DNA of 64,000 bases from Albula goreensis (taxonomy: Eukaryota; Chordata; Actinopteri; Albuliformes; Albulidae), in assembly GCA_022829145.1 (NCBI GenBank), contig CM040741.1, positions 51,430,180-51,494,179 of the forward strand. The letters run 5' to 3'. The notes under the pieces are model-generated. The model searched no databases, was not told the DNA's origin, and saw nothing but the letters and a program-made list of their open reading frames with translations. A program made the position numbers and the translations under genes. How positions within the stretch are numbered: the first letter of the stretch is position 1; each line of letters begins with the position of its first letter. Shown here in pieces: positions 40,652 through 53,087 of the stretch.

Positions 40652-41327
40652 GTAATTGATTGTTTTAGCTCTGTTTAAGTTATTGAATTCAAATAATTCT
40701 GGATTTACAATGAAAATGCAAATACACATTTGATAGTTTGTATTTGCATTCAATGCTCTACAAATGTAACTGCAGTTTTGATATTACTATACAAAGATTC
40801 TCTCATCTAAGTATGTTCCAAGTATCTTACAGAATGTGTTGTAGCTAATTGAAAATTAAGAATCTTAGAAGTAAAGTGAACTAAAATGCCACATGTAGGT
40901 TGTATGTTTACATTAATGTGTTAACATTGACCTCATGGTATTGAGGTAGGTCTTGCATGTACTCCAAGATACTTACTGACCCAAATCAGTTTCCATGTGT
41001 ACTAGAGTAGAGATTGGGATTGCAACTTCAGTTCCATGATGGGTGAAGCTACCAAATATTTGATCCAATCTGAGGCCATCATTTTATCAAAACACTGATA
41101 TATATATTTATGTGACACTGAAAACATGACTGCATACAATTTGTGGTTCTTGGCAGATTGTGATCTTGGCCCATCCTGGTCACATTTTTCACATCATGAT
41201 TATATGGGAATAAGTCAAAACAAGTGCAACTAAAAAGGATTAACCAGGCAGAGTTCTGACAATTGAATTTGATAGTTTTTCTGTAAGTGGAACCCCAAAG
41301 CTGCATACTGGCTCTTGATCTCAATAG

Positions 41328-41333
41328 TTTATT
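41328..41333 (-). terminator. rabepk: Candidate rabepk polyadenylation signal (AATAAA)
   Basis: Minus-strand AATAAA about 455 bp downstream of the rabepk stop codon at 41787. It is a plausible end of a 3' UTR of about 470 nt. Confidence 0.4.
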
Positions 41334-41786
41334 CAATTTGATTTGACTTAATCTGTGTAGAGGTGCACTTTAGCTTGTAAAATATATACTGAGAAAGGCC
41401 ATTTCAAGAGTGGGGAAAATATTCAGTTTTATGTCTTTTTCCAAATGTAAACTATAACTTTTAGAATCAATTTATGGGATGCAGGAAAAAGTCTTCATAA
41501 TTTGTCCCCTTGTCTTTTTTTGTCCAGTTAATCAAAAATATTGTAATTCAATTCTCACTGAAGTGGCTTAGACTTAAGGGTCATGTTGGGGACATTCATG
41601 GAAGTGGAAACAACTTAGGACAAAAACATGATGTCTCTACTTGTAAATACAAGTCTATACTTTGACAAAATTATCCAGTAGCAAACTAGAAATACAAAAT
41701 TTAGATAAAACATTTTAATAATTAAAAAAAAAAAAAAAAAGAATGGTCATATTCAGACAAAAGGTACACAAAACAGGTTTACCAAT

Positions 41787-44700
41787 TCAAGGCATAACAG
41801 TTGCAACACAGTCACTGTGGATCACACCATGAGTGTCCATGCCACCAAAGATAAAGCAGAGATTGACAAACTCAGTCTGGGACACCTGGTCCCCTACTCC
41901 GCAATCCTCTGTTCTGATTCTCCATGGTACCACGCACATGGAGTGGTCAAGTCTGTTGGGGGGCAGGTCCCCCTCAAACTTTAGCAGAGTCCAGCGCTGT
42001 CTGTCTGATGAAAAGTAGAGGACGGGGGGATTACATAGGACCACCACAAAAGTCCTTGTACAAATATTGGAAGTCTACCAAGAGTTTCTACAAAATGAGG
42101 CATCTCAGCATCCTTCAGGTACTACTAGTCCAGTGCATACAGCTGCATTGTGAACTGACAAGGACATTCTCAGGTACAGTCAGTTGCTGAGCTAAACGCA
42201 ACATGTAAAATGCAGTATGTTGTAAGGCATATTGTACTTGTGCAGTACATGATACCATGATGTCTCGTATAATAATATTGTAAAGATTATTGAAAGATTT
42301 GGTCATGAATTATTTAAATGCAGTAAAACAAGTTAGAACTTAAAACACAAAGAAAAAAGTGCATATTTTTCCTTACCAGTATGGAAGCTGTACATGGAGT
42401 TGCTTGCCCCATCAGGAGTCATTCCTCCAAAGATGTAGATACTCTTCCCAAGGGAAACAACTGAGTGGGCAGCCATGCCTGGTGGGATGTCCCCCTTTGC
42501 TCGAATCCGCTCCCACTTCAGTGATGCTGGAACATAGTCACAGCACAAAGGTAATACAACCCCCAACTTGGACAAAAAGAACCTCAGGGCATATAAGAAA
42601 ATACAAGCAGCAAAGATTGAAATTCAATATAAACAATGTCAAAAATAAAGACAAATGTGGTCTGGTACATTCTAGTTGATGATTCATTAAAATTCACTAC
42701 ACTGTATTTGCTCATATTTCCACAAATAGCATATTTTAAGAACTTGTTTCACACTCACAGGGGTATTGCACATAATTTAACATGTTTGTGAATAATTGTA
42801 CCATTTTTGGTCCTAATATTTTCAGTCTGGAGAAAATATTGTAAATGCATAGGTACAATAACATAATCATAACTAACTTACTTGTGTCCAGACAGTACAA
42901 GTCATTATGGAACTTTTCCCCTGCCAGGCCCCCATGGATGTAGAGTTTAGAGCCCACTGCTACTACCACATGGCCATGCCTGGCAGATGGTGGTTTTCCC
43001 TGTGTCTCAGGCTGTAACCACTTCAAAGACACTGCAAATAGGGTGGGGTAGAAGTTCAGTGCACATGCTATTGACACAATCTCCAAAGAGTTAAATGTGA
43101 GTTAAATTTGACACAATGTAATCTCACATGTACCACAAGTGGTAAATGTGAGAATACGTTGAGACCTAGAGCAGCATGTAGAGCCCCATCCATACATGGG
43201 TTCAAGACACAGCAGAAATGTTGGAGAAAGACTAAGAAAGGAGGTGTTAAACTGAAAAAATATTTTGTTGAGGGGAATAGACCTGTGTCAAAAATGTGGA
43301 GCTGAGGGTCAGAGACAGGTGTAGCTCCTGTGTCCCCACCAGAGAAGACAAACAGCCTATCTCCAACACAAGCAGAATTTGTGTGGTATGTTCTGGCAGA
43401 CGGGGGCGTCCCTGTAACTTGCATGCTCTTCCATGACCCACTGCCTACAAAAGAGATGCAGTAAAAAAAGTTAAAATGTCAAAACATACCTATGCATTTA
43501 CAATATTTTCTCCAGACTCAAGAATATTCTCCTAAAATATTAGGACCAAAAATGGTGCAATTATTTTCAAACATTATATACTGTTCTGATTTGTGTACAT
43601 AACAGGAGCTTGGCATATGATAATGAAAATATTTTGAAAGTATGAAATATGAACAAATGGGTGCAAGTGGTTAAGAAGGAGGCAATGACTAAAAGACACA
43701 CTGACTGACTCTGTCTGGGATGCCAATAATTACCTTGTGGGTGAAGAGTTACAGCTACAACATCGTAAAAACATGTAAGGGATAATTAGGAATAAAATGT
43801 CCGGTTACATGAAATTACTGCACAACACGGAGATGAAGACAACCCAAAGGAATTCGCTGAGGGATATGCATAATTCAACACCAGATCTCTGGTTTTAGCT
43901 AGCGATAATTTTAAATAATAATTGAAGTCTTTACTGGAACTTCATAAATGTCTGACTACTTAAAAACCCTAGAACAACTAGGGTTGCTTTGACCCACTAG
44001 AGGGTCAGCTTGAATGCATATTTATACCTCAGTAGTCATTACCATAAAATACATTGAAAAAAGTTTGTATAGAATCAAACATCATGAAAAGTTTCAGCAC
44101 TGTGTCATGTACTGAAGAGTCAGTGAAACACACAGACAACATTGCTTGTGTCTGAGCTGAGGCACTGCTCTTTACCGTCTATGTGAAAGGCCTGGATGCA
44201 GTTGCGGTTCCCGCTCTGCTGGGCACCCCCAAACACCCACAGGCTGTGTGGGCTGCTCTCCGGCACAAAGCTGCAGTGCTCATAACGTGCCTGCAGCCCT
44301 CCCCATTCTGGAATGTCCCACTCATGGCGGTCTGCATAAGGGACAGGAACAAATGAACAGATTAACCACATGGTCACCCCCCTACTCCTTTTCTTTCATC
44401 CTCTTTCCTTATTAAAGACAGGAGATCTTATATTTAAAGATGGCTGGTTGAATTTATATTATGCAGTGTTAAGCAGAAGATAAAAAGAAACCAAAATGTC
44501 AGTATTAGAAAGAGGCTGTGATGAACAATTGGTCATACCATTGGACTTTCATTAATGTATCAATAATATGAATCTAATGTGACATACTCATAAAAAAAGG
44601 TTTCTGTTTCCTTATTCAACATGACAAAGGCACATATAAAGTTGTATTTCAATTAAAATTGGCAGTTTGCAATACCGGAGCACAATTTTTGTACTCTGGT

Positions 44701-45302
44701 GAAATGTCTTTGTACTCCTTATGATCATTTTAATTTTATTAAGAAAATATATCCAATTTAGTAACATTCATTTAAAACAGTTCCCTTTCTAATCACACAT
44801 ACCTGCCCTAGTCTAATGTAGTCCAGCAGCTATTTTCATAAAAGATAGTGACAAAGCAGGGGCTGAGTTTTAGATCTTTACCAAGGTCAAAGATGTGGGA
44901 CTCTGAAAAACTGCCATTAGGGTTTGCCCCTCCAACGATTACGATCTTCCCCTTTCCTGCATCCTTGCCCGGAAGATAAGTGCAGGTGTGTCCCACGCTA
45001 ACTCCAGGACCACCACCTCTGGGCACCACAGCGTACCTGTAACAACGTTAGTGACGTACAACTTCAGAAAATGTTAACTACATCGCTAAACTTGCCAAGA
45101 TTATTGTGTAGATTGTTTGAAGCCCATGGAGTGAGTAAATTGTTGACCTAGAGTTGGGGTTTGGCATTTTTAGAGACAAAATAATATAACATCAAGCTGT
45201 CCTACCACATTACATTAAAAGTTGCTAGCATACGTTAACTTTACATTACCAGACGGAAGCTCGAGGCCTGTCTTCTGGCTCAAGGATAGGGAGTAACTCC
45301 AT
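41787..45302 (-). CDS. rabepk: Rab9 effector protein with kelch motifs (p40), 7 exons
   Basis: Kelch beta-propeller protein that binds Rab9-GTP and promotes endosome-to-trans-Golgi transport of mannose-6-phosphate receptors. Exons in gene order: 45302-45250, 45036-44882, 44331-44176, 43444-43283, 43031-42882, 42526-42377, 42004-41787. They sum to 1,044 nt and 347 residues, somewhat shorter than human (about 372) because an insertion near the human C-terminus is absent. The start MELLPILEPEDRPRASVW resembles the human N-terminus. Six kelch signatures follow: IVIVGGANPNGS, LWVFGGAQQSGNRN, LFVFSGGDTGA, LYIHGGLAGE, IYIFGGMTPDGA and CFIFGGMDTHG. The third has SGG where the others have the kelch double glycine with a preceding aromatic or His. 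Exons 2-7 each carry about one propeller blade, and all phases agree. It is convergent with hspa5. Confidence 0.96.
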
Positions 45303-45439
45303 TGTGGCTGTACAAAAGTAACACAAACTCAGGCTTTATTGACGTGATATTTGGCCACTGTACGTAACTTTCTGGGATACACACCAAACGTGTATGACGA
45401 AGGGTTCATTAAGAGGTATTTTAAATTGCTGGTGTTACC
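45303..45439. promoter_or_regulatory. Possible bidirectional promoter between rabepk and a small ORF
   Basis: Only 137 bp separate the rabepk start codon (minus) from an ATG that opens a 65-codon plus-strand frame. The rabepk 5' UTR and core promoter must lie in or just beyond this stretch. No TATA box is visible. Bidirectionality is inference from geometry alone. Confidence 0.3.
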
Positions 45440-45637
45440 ATGACAACACACGAAACAGTCGACAGTGATTTATTTAACGTTAAAGACAGAATGCGAATAC
45501 AAAACGCCAAATTTATGTCATTAGCTGACTCACTTGAAAGGGCGAAAGCTACTCAACTAATCTGTGCCATAAGACACACGATTCACAGTGTACACCAGAT
45601 AGATACCAAGCCAGACACAGACTACAATAAACTATAA
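45440..45637 (+). CDS. Candidate small protein, 65 residues, unknown
   Basis: Single-exon frame head-to-head with rabepk. The ATG has an acceptable context (ttaccATGa) and follows an in-frame TAA 15 nt upstream, so the start is fixed if the frame is real. The product begins MTTHETVDSDLFNVKDRMRI and ends KPDTDYNKL. It is hydrophilic, with an Ala/Leu/Lys-rich helical-looking middle (MSLADSLERAKATQLICAI), no signal peptide and no membrane segment. I do not recognise a family. It may instead be chance coding in divergent promoter RNA. Confidence 0.25.
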   Translation: MTTHETVDSDLFNVKDRMRIQNAKFMSLADSLERAKATQLICAIRHTIHSVHQIDTKPDTDYNKL

Positions 45638-48189
45638 TATGATATATAAAGCTACAATTTACGCAACATCCAGACTGCACGTTATTCATTCGTTGCTAAG
45701 CTATAGTATCAAACGTTACCTTGCTAACTTGATTTGTTGCACGCGTTATAGATACTGTTATACAGTTGAACGGCAACGTTTAAACATTTTCAAAACATCC
45801 CTGAATTCAACAGCCACATGAGACTGGGAACGTTAGCTGGATTACAGAGCTTTCGGCATACAACAGCTATGAGCTACAATTTTGAGCCTCTGCCTGCAAT
45901 TTACCTTTCAACTTTGAGGATCCTCACATCCACCAATGAAAAGATCGAATGCAATAACGTGATTGGTTCATGAGACTGCACACGCGCACGATAACATGAC
46001 AGGATCCACTTGACAGCAAGTGTTATATTTTTGCGCATTAACATATCACCACAAGATGTCACCATTGGGCAAAAAGAGAGAGACCGAGAGGCAAATCATC
46101 TGAAAAACGTACGTATTTTGCCTTGGGATGGAGGTAGAAATTGTGCACAACTGTACTTCTCTCTCATCACCCAGGGTTGCAAAAATAATTACAATTTTAT
46201 AACCTAATTATATCAACTTAATCTTTGGTTAAGTGAAAGATTCCCTCCTCATTCATTCTAGTCATGCTGTGCACATGCAGAAACTAGGACAGCCTGTTAA
46301 GATGCATTGTTCAGAAGTTGCAAACTTCAGCATCACTCTGATGTGTTTCTACAGACCAAATTATGAACAACAGTGAGTCATGGATGGTTAGGGGGTTGGG
46401 CTTCCCAGAGGAATAGGATGTAGGAAGGGGCAGAGACCAGGGAGACAGCCTTAACCGAACAATAATTCAATGATACACATTATATATAATATATATAATA
46501 ATTGCCTCCTAACATATAATTCTGCTGTTGTGATACTATTATATCGAAGCTTATGCAAAGTATTTGAACAACACACTGTTTTCTACCCAGCCAGCTTGCA
46601 TTCAAAGCTAGAATAATCAATGAATGTAGAACAGATCAAGGGACAAGAAGTCTGAAATGAACATTTTGGAATACTTTCACAAATCATTTCTGTTTGCACA
46701 AAAAACTATGTTAGATTCATGATTTAACAGATAAAACATGAATAAATCAGGTGGGCTATGTGACTCAAATCACTCAAGGCTGAGAAAATGCATTCAGAGA
46801 GAATCATGAGAGGCTGTTAGAATCTTTTCAGTTACAAAAAATGTAGGAGAAACTATATAAATCATCTTTAAACCATCCATGGAATAACCACCCTTAAATT
46901 CTTTGGTACAACTCCATATACCTATCCTTCAACTCAAATTCACACATGGAAATATGATCAAGTTAACATGTTGGTGTTTACTCCTCACAGAGGATTTTTA
47001 TTGTACTGCTTTGAAATTTTAATAAATTATGAACTCTTACCAGAACCCAAATTTTATGTCTAGAGGAGTTTTGTTATCATTAAAAATCGCACATTTGAAG
47101 GCCTGCTCCAGCAAAACATAATTCCTGACTTTACATGAAGAAAAGAGTTTACAGAACCAGCTGGGAAAGTGACACCCTCTCAATGACTTTATAAACAGGA
47201 CAGCTACATCTCATCTGTAATGTATGTCAAGCTAAGTGGGCTCACTTCTAAAATACTCTCATTTGACTGACATGTACACTTTTGGACTTGGATCTTTATG
47301 AATAGTTTCCACACTAGAGGATGTGACATGTTGATGAGAAACCTTTAGATGAGTTGAGTAAGCCTTTAAACAACTTCATTTCAGTCTCATCTCTTGTGTT
47401 CAAATAAATCACTGCACTCAAATGTTGCATAAAATGGTGATGTAAACCGTGAGTCCACACTCTGTCTTCATCTATTTTCAGCTTGGGAGCAATAAACAGA
47501 GGCCAGCTTGAGAACATCTGTTTTATACCACATATTCTGAAAAAATAAAAATAAAAAGCTAGTTAAATTCTGTTAAAATAAAATTAGTGTAAAATAAAAT
47601 TATTGAATCTCTCATCTCTCTCAATCTGTCACTTACTGAAGACTCTCTTCGTCACCTGCACCTGTGTTTATTTGACTTTGATCTGCCCTTGTCTGCCTGC
47701 TGAATTAAGATCTGTCACCCATCTGCTCTCAGTTCTATGGGTAGCCAACAACTAATTACTATGATATAACTTATCCTGGAGTTACTCAGAAATTTGTGTT
47801 AATTGGTTAGGACGGCTCCTTGTTGCCTTAGGCAGTTGTATACTTTAGGACATATTGTAATTTTTTGTTTGATATTCATATTCAGCAATGAAAACTTCTA
47901 ATGCTCTGTAACTCATACTGCATCTTGCAATCCCTCTGATAAATACATGAACAAATAAAAAACCAAGGAGAAAAAACAATATCATTCTTTGAGAATCTGA
48001 ACCAACCCCAAATGAAGGAAGATTTGAAGGAAGAGATTAAACTCACTGTGCATTGGAGAACCATTAAATAATACACTGTTTTTTTCTAGAGCAGAGAATG
48101 AAAGATGAGAAATAAATCAGTTCAGTTTCCAAAAATATTCCAGCATGAAGCTACTCATTGCATTGTGAATAATTAGATCATTTCATGCC

Positions 48190-48420
48190 TATGCAGTTTG
48201 GGGACATCGCTCCATGGACTCTTGTCTGCGACCGGGTCACTGTCAGAACTGTCAGGGACACCTCAGTTTGCTTTGCACCTCTGGTTCAGCAGGGGTCAGG
48301 TGCAGTCGAGCCATGCATCCAGCCATGTTAAATTTCCCCCAGATTTTGCTCCTTAATGAGCATCTAATGCGAAGCCCCTCTGGCGTGTGTAGCCTCCCGA
48401 AGAATCATATTGCATTGCTG
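48190..48420. other. Candidate conserved non-coding element
   Basis: Balanced-composition, repeat-free island inside AT-rich DNA. It includes CTTAATGAGC and ATCTAATGC homeodomain-like cores at about 48350-48370 and several CAG/CTG-type E-box halves. There is no long open frame with family similarity. The call rests only on compositional contrast and motif density. Confidence 0.25.
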
Positions 48421-49004
48421 TAGCGTTATTCTAATGTTAATGTTCCTTGTAAGGGTATGGGTGCAGCTGAGAGGAAAACTGCTTTTCTCTTGTGAACAGA
48501 CACTGATGATTATAGGGAAGGTAGTTTTAAGTGTTTGAGGATACATGCCATGCTGTGTTTTTATACTTTTTCCGACAGGCTTATCCAGGGCAATGCAGAA
48601 TGCATGAGGTAATTTCAATAAAATATCACACGGAATTGATAATATAAAAACACAACCCATCCAATTTTGTCAAAGAGACTTTGTACATGTTATAGAAGAG
48701 TTATGTTCAAAATTAATGAACTAGTTAATTATGACTCCCTCTTTTACAATGAAAGCTCCACAGTATCCTTCATCATTATCCTTGGGCTGAATAGGTTACA
48801 AGAAAGTAACTGGAAGGTATCACATCTTGTATAAAGTCTTGTTTTAAAAGGAATAAAAACAGAAAAATTCATCAAAAACAGAAAAGTGAAAACAGTTATT
48901 TTTCAATGCCCTGCTCTATTTTCATTTTGACATATATGACTCAAACATTGTCAATTTAATGACAAAATATTAATGTGATGTGGCTGTCGAAATGACAGAC
49001 CCCT

Positions 49005-49034
49005 GTAATAATAATAATAATAATAATAATAATT
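49005..49034 (+). repeat. (AAT)n microsatellite
   Basis: About ten tandem ATA/AAT units, uninterrupted. Confidence 0.85.
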
Positions 49035-50399
49035 ACTATTGTCATACAGAATTTATATCCATCAAAGCATTCTTTTTGTGACTAACTTCACAGGAATAGT
49101 AGATCTGGATTTAAGATGGTTCCCTTCTATGTACAAATTATAAGAAATGTATTTGACTTAGGAATTATAAGCAATGCATTGGCGTTCAGAGTTCTTGAAA
49201 TGATGAACCTTAATACATCCCTGTGTTCAAGAAACTGCATTGACTTCGGTTTAGTTATATTTCCTGTGCTTTTAAAATCACAATTCATATACAAGCAGCA
49301 ATTTAAAAGCTTTTACAAGAGGTTAATTCAAAATTTGGGTGAGTATAAGAGTCTGAGACCTCCATGTGAGATCCCTGTATGTTAGTATTGCCCTTCTCAT
49401 ATCTTTCTGTGTAAATCAAAGTTTTCACCCACTGAAAACTCTGTCCATCACTACTCACACCAGTGGAGCTTAGTCAGTCCACCTAGACATTTCCAATTTT
49501 AAGCAATGCTTGTAAGTGCATTATTAATTGTTTTGTCCATTTAGAGGCCAGATGGAAAGGATCATAAATCCATTCACTGCTCTGGCAAATCCAAAAGAGG
49601 CCCAGCACCTTCCTTTCTCTTCCCCTTCTCTCCATCAGCTCCCCTTCTTCTCCTTACACTGCCCCCCTCCTCCTGAATAATTGAACATCTGTTTTGAGTC
49701 CTAAGACCTGTACAGGTCTGTCATTATGGGCTGTACAGTGTAAAGAAAGATGAGGTGGGTGATGCATGTGTTTCAGATAAGAGGCCTGTCTTGTCTTAGG
49801 ATAACACTGTCTGTGTCCTCAGACAGGACGGGGTTTGATTGAGCAATGGGAAAGTGTTCCCACATGGGGTGCTGGGTCTGCTCTTTCAGACATGCCAGCG
49901 ATTGCATTCTGCCATTTGCTCACACAAAGAGCTAGCCCAACTACTTTCACAAAAACAGAACCCTCCTTAGGGTTCCATTTTTAAAAGCAAGCACTGTTAT
50001 TTGAAGAGTTTCCAAAGTTCATTGGTCATTGTATCCTTGCACTTCATTAAGGGGTTATAGTAAAAGACTTGTCTGGCAGCAGACATAGAGAGTAAACTGT
50101 TCCCAAGACTGGTGCTGGATATTTGCCTGTGTGAGTAGTAGCAATAGGGAATGGAGAGGAGTGAATGTGTATGTGTGTACATTATGAGTTTGTCTGTGTG
50201 AGATGGGTGTAAGTAATGAATACATGTGTGTGTGTGAAAGGAAATATAGGCTGTAAATGGATGTGCTTTGAATATGTATTAGAGTTGATCTGAAGCACTT
50301 TCTGCGTTTGTGGTCTGAGTCAGTGTTCGGTCTGTTTGAGAGGCAGCGTGCGTTTGTGTTCTGGCAGTTCAACCGTGTGAGAGAGTGTCATTCAGAGCA

Positions 50400-50600
50400 A
50401 AAGCGTGAGCATGTTTGTGAGAGGACGGATATGTGGGCAGAACGAGGCCATTCCTGTCTTTTTAAGCCTTTTCATAAAGCTCCCCTCATCTCTGGCAATC
50501 GAAGTGCTTATCTTACCCCTCTGGGCATAAGCAGCGGGGTAATCAGATTAGGAGCCTGATATCCCAGCGTAGGGTCAGTTCAATCAGCGGTCACTGTGCA
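50400..50600. other. Candidate enhancer with palindromic TAATC dimer site
   Basis: A repeat-free, moderately GC island containing TAATCAGATTA at 50540-50550, a perfect inverted pair of TAATC half-sites. This matches the P3-type dimer site TAATYNRATTA of paired-class and K50 (Otx/Pitx-type) homeodomains. Nearby are a GATAA-type core (gcttatctta) and a stretch without stop-prone AT richness. There is no coding evidence. The regulatory role and target gene are inference. Confidence 0.35.
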
Positions 50601-52062
50601 ACTCTTGTGAATCAGTATGTCAAAACCAAAACCCTAAATGGAAATCACCATAGGTCAGCCATAACACAGTCTGTGTGTGACATCACTGAAGTGCATCATA
50701 ATTTATTGTTTTTAACTAAAATATAAGAATTAACACAGGGTTAAACTGTTGTGAAAGACAATTGTGGATACTGTGTGCAGACATAGCTCATATACCATTA
50801 TTTTACAAATGTTTAAACCATGTATTTTCACAAAATGCATGTTTTAGCACAAACCCATGTGCAAAAGGATGGTGAACATGTGAATAGCTCACCAGACTAA
50901 TCGGAGTTTAGTATAGTTGTACAAAGAGACCCCAAAATGATTAAAGTTTTTAACATTGAAAATAACAACTGTTTAGGGTCATGCAAATGTTGCATAAGCA
51001 ACTCTTCAGAGTTTCATCAGTTGCCCTAATCTTTTAATCGTACCACAGCATTTTTAAACATATCAGTCCATGCACTTCATGTGATGCTTAAACCAGTACT
51101 TGATTGTTTTGCCTGAGTAAAAAGCATTTGCATCAAAATAATGATAATTCACCCAGCTGCTGGTACCTGTTTACTTAGTTGTGTCTATGTGGCCTTACAG
51201 TACATTTGTGTATCCCATAGTACATACATAAACTATAATGAAAACAAAGACACTGGGATACACTAAGTAGTCTTAAATTATAATGAAGAGATAGTAGGTA
51301 GGTTTTTTTTTACTTTTCACCAAAGGTTGTGTAACACTGACCTGATTGTAAAGACTAAATATTACTGACATGCATCTCCTCGCTAATGCAACATACCAGC
51401 GATCAAAATAAAACCAAAATCAGGTAAGCACAACTTCATTTACTGAATGGCAAGTCTGTAGTGATGTCTGGTTGAAAACTTGCAGTAGTTGCTTTTTTTG
51501 CCTTTGTTAATCATGCACCTGTCACCCACAATCTAACTATTTCCACCTGTTCATTACTTGGATACCTGATGAGTCTTACATACAGATACAGCATTTGCAG
51601 AATTGCAGATCCAATGGGGGTGTTGCATTATTGGCTGGGGGCTATATTTTTATTGTTGCCTTGTTTGAAGAAAGAACAGATATCTTACGTTTGTTCTTTA
51701 AGTGTTTAAATGCAGTGTGCTTACATCAAATTAACCCAGGAAGAATAGTCTGATTGTAACGACTAAAAATGATGCTAGATGTACCAAAATGGAAAGCACT
51801 AAGCCAACAATGTGAAAAATGTTAATGGTCATGATTCTTTACCATCTCCCCCCGCTGACATGCACTCCTCACTGTACGCGCTCCTCAATAAAACTTGACG
51901 AGACGGTAGACTGCTGCAATTTCGAGCGTTGGCTGAAGTGTAGCTAAATACTATTTCTTCTTTTGGTTTTGAACATATTACAAAAGCGAGCTTTTAACTT
52001 CAATGAGAACAAGAAAAAGGATTGTATGTTTCTCAAAGGGAACGGCCTTTTTCTTTATCTAG

Positions 52063-52160
52063 TAAAATTATCTGTTACTTGTGGGGCTCACTTTTTAATC
52101 CCATACGGAGATCGCATCGATATCACTCAGCAAATCCACATCAAGAAGCATGAAGAACCT
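52063..52160 (+). other. Candidate exon of unknown gene, possibly an upstream rgs3 exon
   Basis: 98 bp preceded by a strong acceptor (cctttttctttatctag) and followed by a strong donor (cct|gtaaga). One frame is open across it and reads GAHFLIPYGDRIDITQQI then HIKKHEEP. I do not recognise the peptide. It lies about 930 bp upstream of the first rgs3-like coding exon on the same strand, so it may be an untranslated or alternative first-exon partner. It could also be chance. Confidence 0.3.
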
Positions 52161-53087
52161 GTAAGAGTAGGTGTTTCACTTCAAATATCACGGTATTGTT
52201 TTTGTTATAACCAAATTTAGAAGCAAGGTGAAGGACATTTTGTATCACTTTGTGATGGATACGAAAGGTTCCATTGTAGTGACTGCAATGTCAAGTATAG
52301 ATGGTCAACTAAACCGAGGCTGTCGAGATACCTCCGTTTGAGAAGCAAAAGTGCGCTGTGACTTTTAGTTTTTTAATTGACCGTAGATAGTTTAAATCAT
52401 ATGTACATGAAGCTACTCCCCATGGTTGTGTGCCACTTCAGGTCAAAAAATGGTGTTGGTAATAAAATAATTGTTTTCATTGTATCTTGCCGATGAAAAG
52501 CCATATATACAAACGGACTGCCTTGTTAAATTAATTGAAAGATTTGTACCTTGTATGTGTGTGGGTGTGTTTGTGACATCACTTGGTACAGACAGTGATC
52601 AAGTGAGTGCTGGACTGGTGTGAATTGTGGCTCTTACGGGATGTCTGGTTATCCCGTTGTCTGGTGTCAGAAGACTGCCGGGCAATTGTCTCCAGCACCA
52701 GCAGGTGGTAGCCCGCACCCCCCCTCCAGACTTCTCTCTGGCATTCAAACTAAGCTCCCAACCAATCAGAGATTCAGCTGCCTGTCCTCAATTCAAAGTG
52801 AAAAGGCGGTTAGAAGTGCATTGATTAACCGTGGGTCTCATTTTTTATTCTTCTAACTCCTCTACCCAAAATACTCTGACAGATTCCCTTACTCTTTCCT
52901 GCAGAAAGAATTAATCTGGACATGGATCCACTGTTCTAACCCTGATTTTCCCCTATCCCCCCCCCTTTGTCTCTCTATCCTGTTTTATGAACTGGTCCTA
53001 CTGTAGCTGGGGTGAGTGTCAGATTTCTGAAGTGTCCTCCTTCACCTCTGCTCCATCTCCTTTATTTTTTGGAAGTGTCATTCTACC

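Larger units (their letters stand above)
40356..41786. other. Convergent 3' UTR/intergenic region of hspa5 and rabepk
   Basis: No coding sequence on either strand. It holds the hspa5 3' UTR on the left and the rabepk 3' UTR on the right, with poly(A) tracts at 40629-40651 and 41724-41740. No plus-strand AATAAA was found close to the hspa5 stop, so its cleavage site is not assigned. Confidence 0.6.
45638..53087. other. Intergenic region between rabepk and the rgs3-like gene
   Basis: About 7.4 kb, mostly AT-rich and non-coding on both strands. The first 350 bp may include distal rabepk promoter sequence. An (AAT)n microsatellite lies at 49005-49034. Two higher-complexity islands (about 48190-48420 and 50400-50600) look unlike the surroundings and could be conserved non-coding elements. 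A splice-flanked open block at 52063-52160 may be an upstream exon of the rgs3-like gene. CT-rich sequence at 52860-53087 leads into the first coding exon. Confidence 0.55.
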
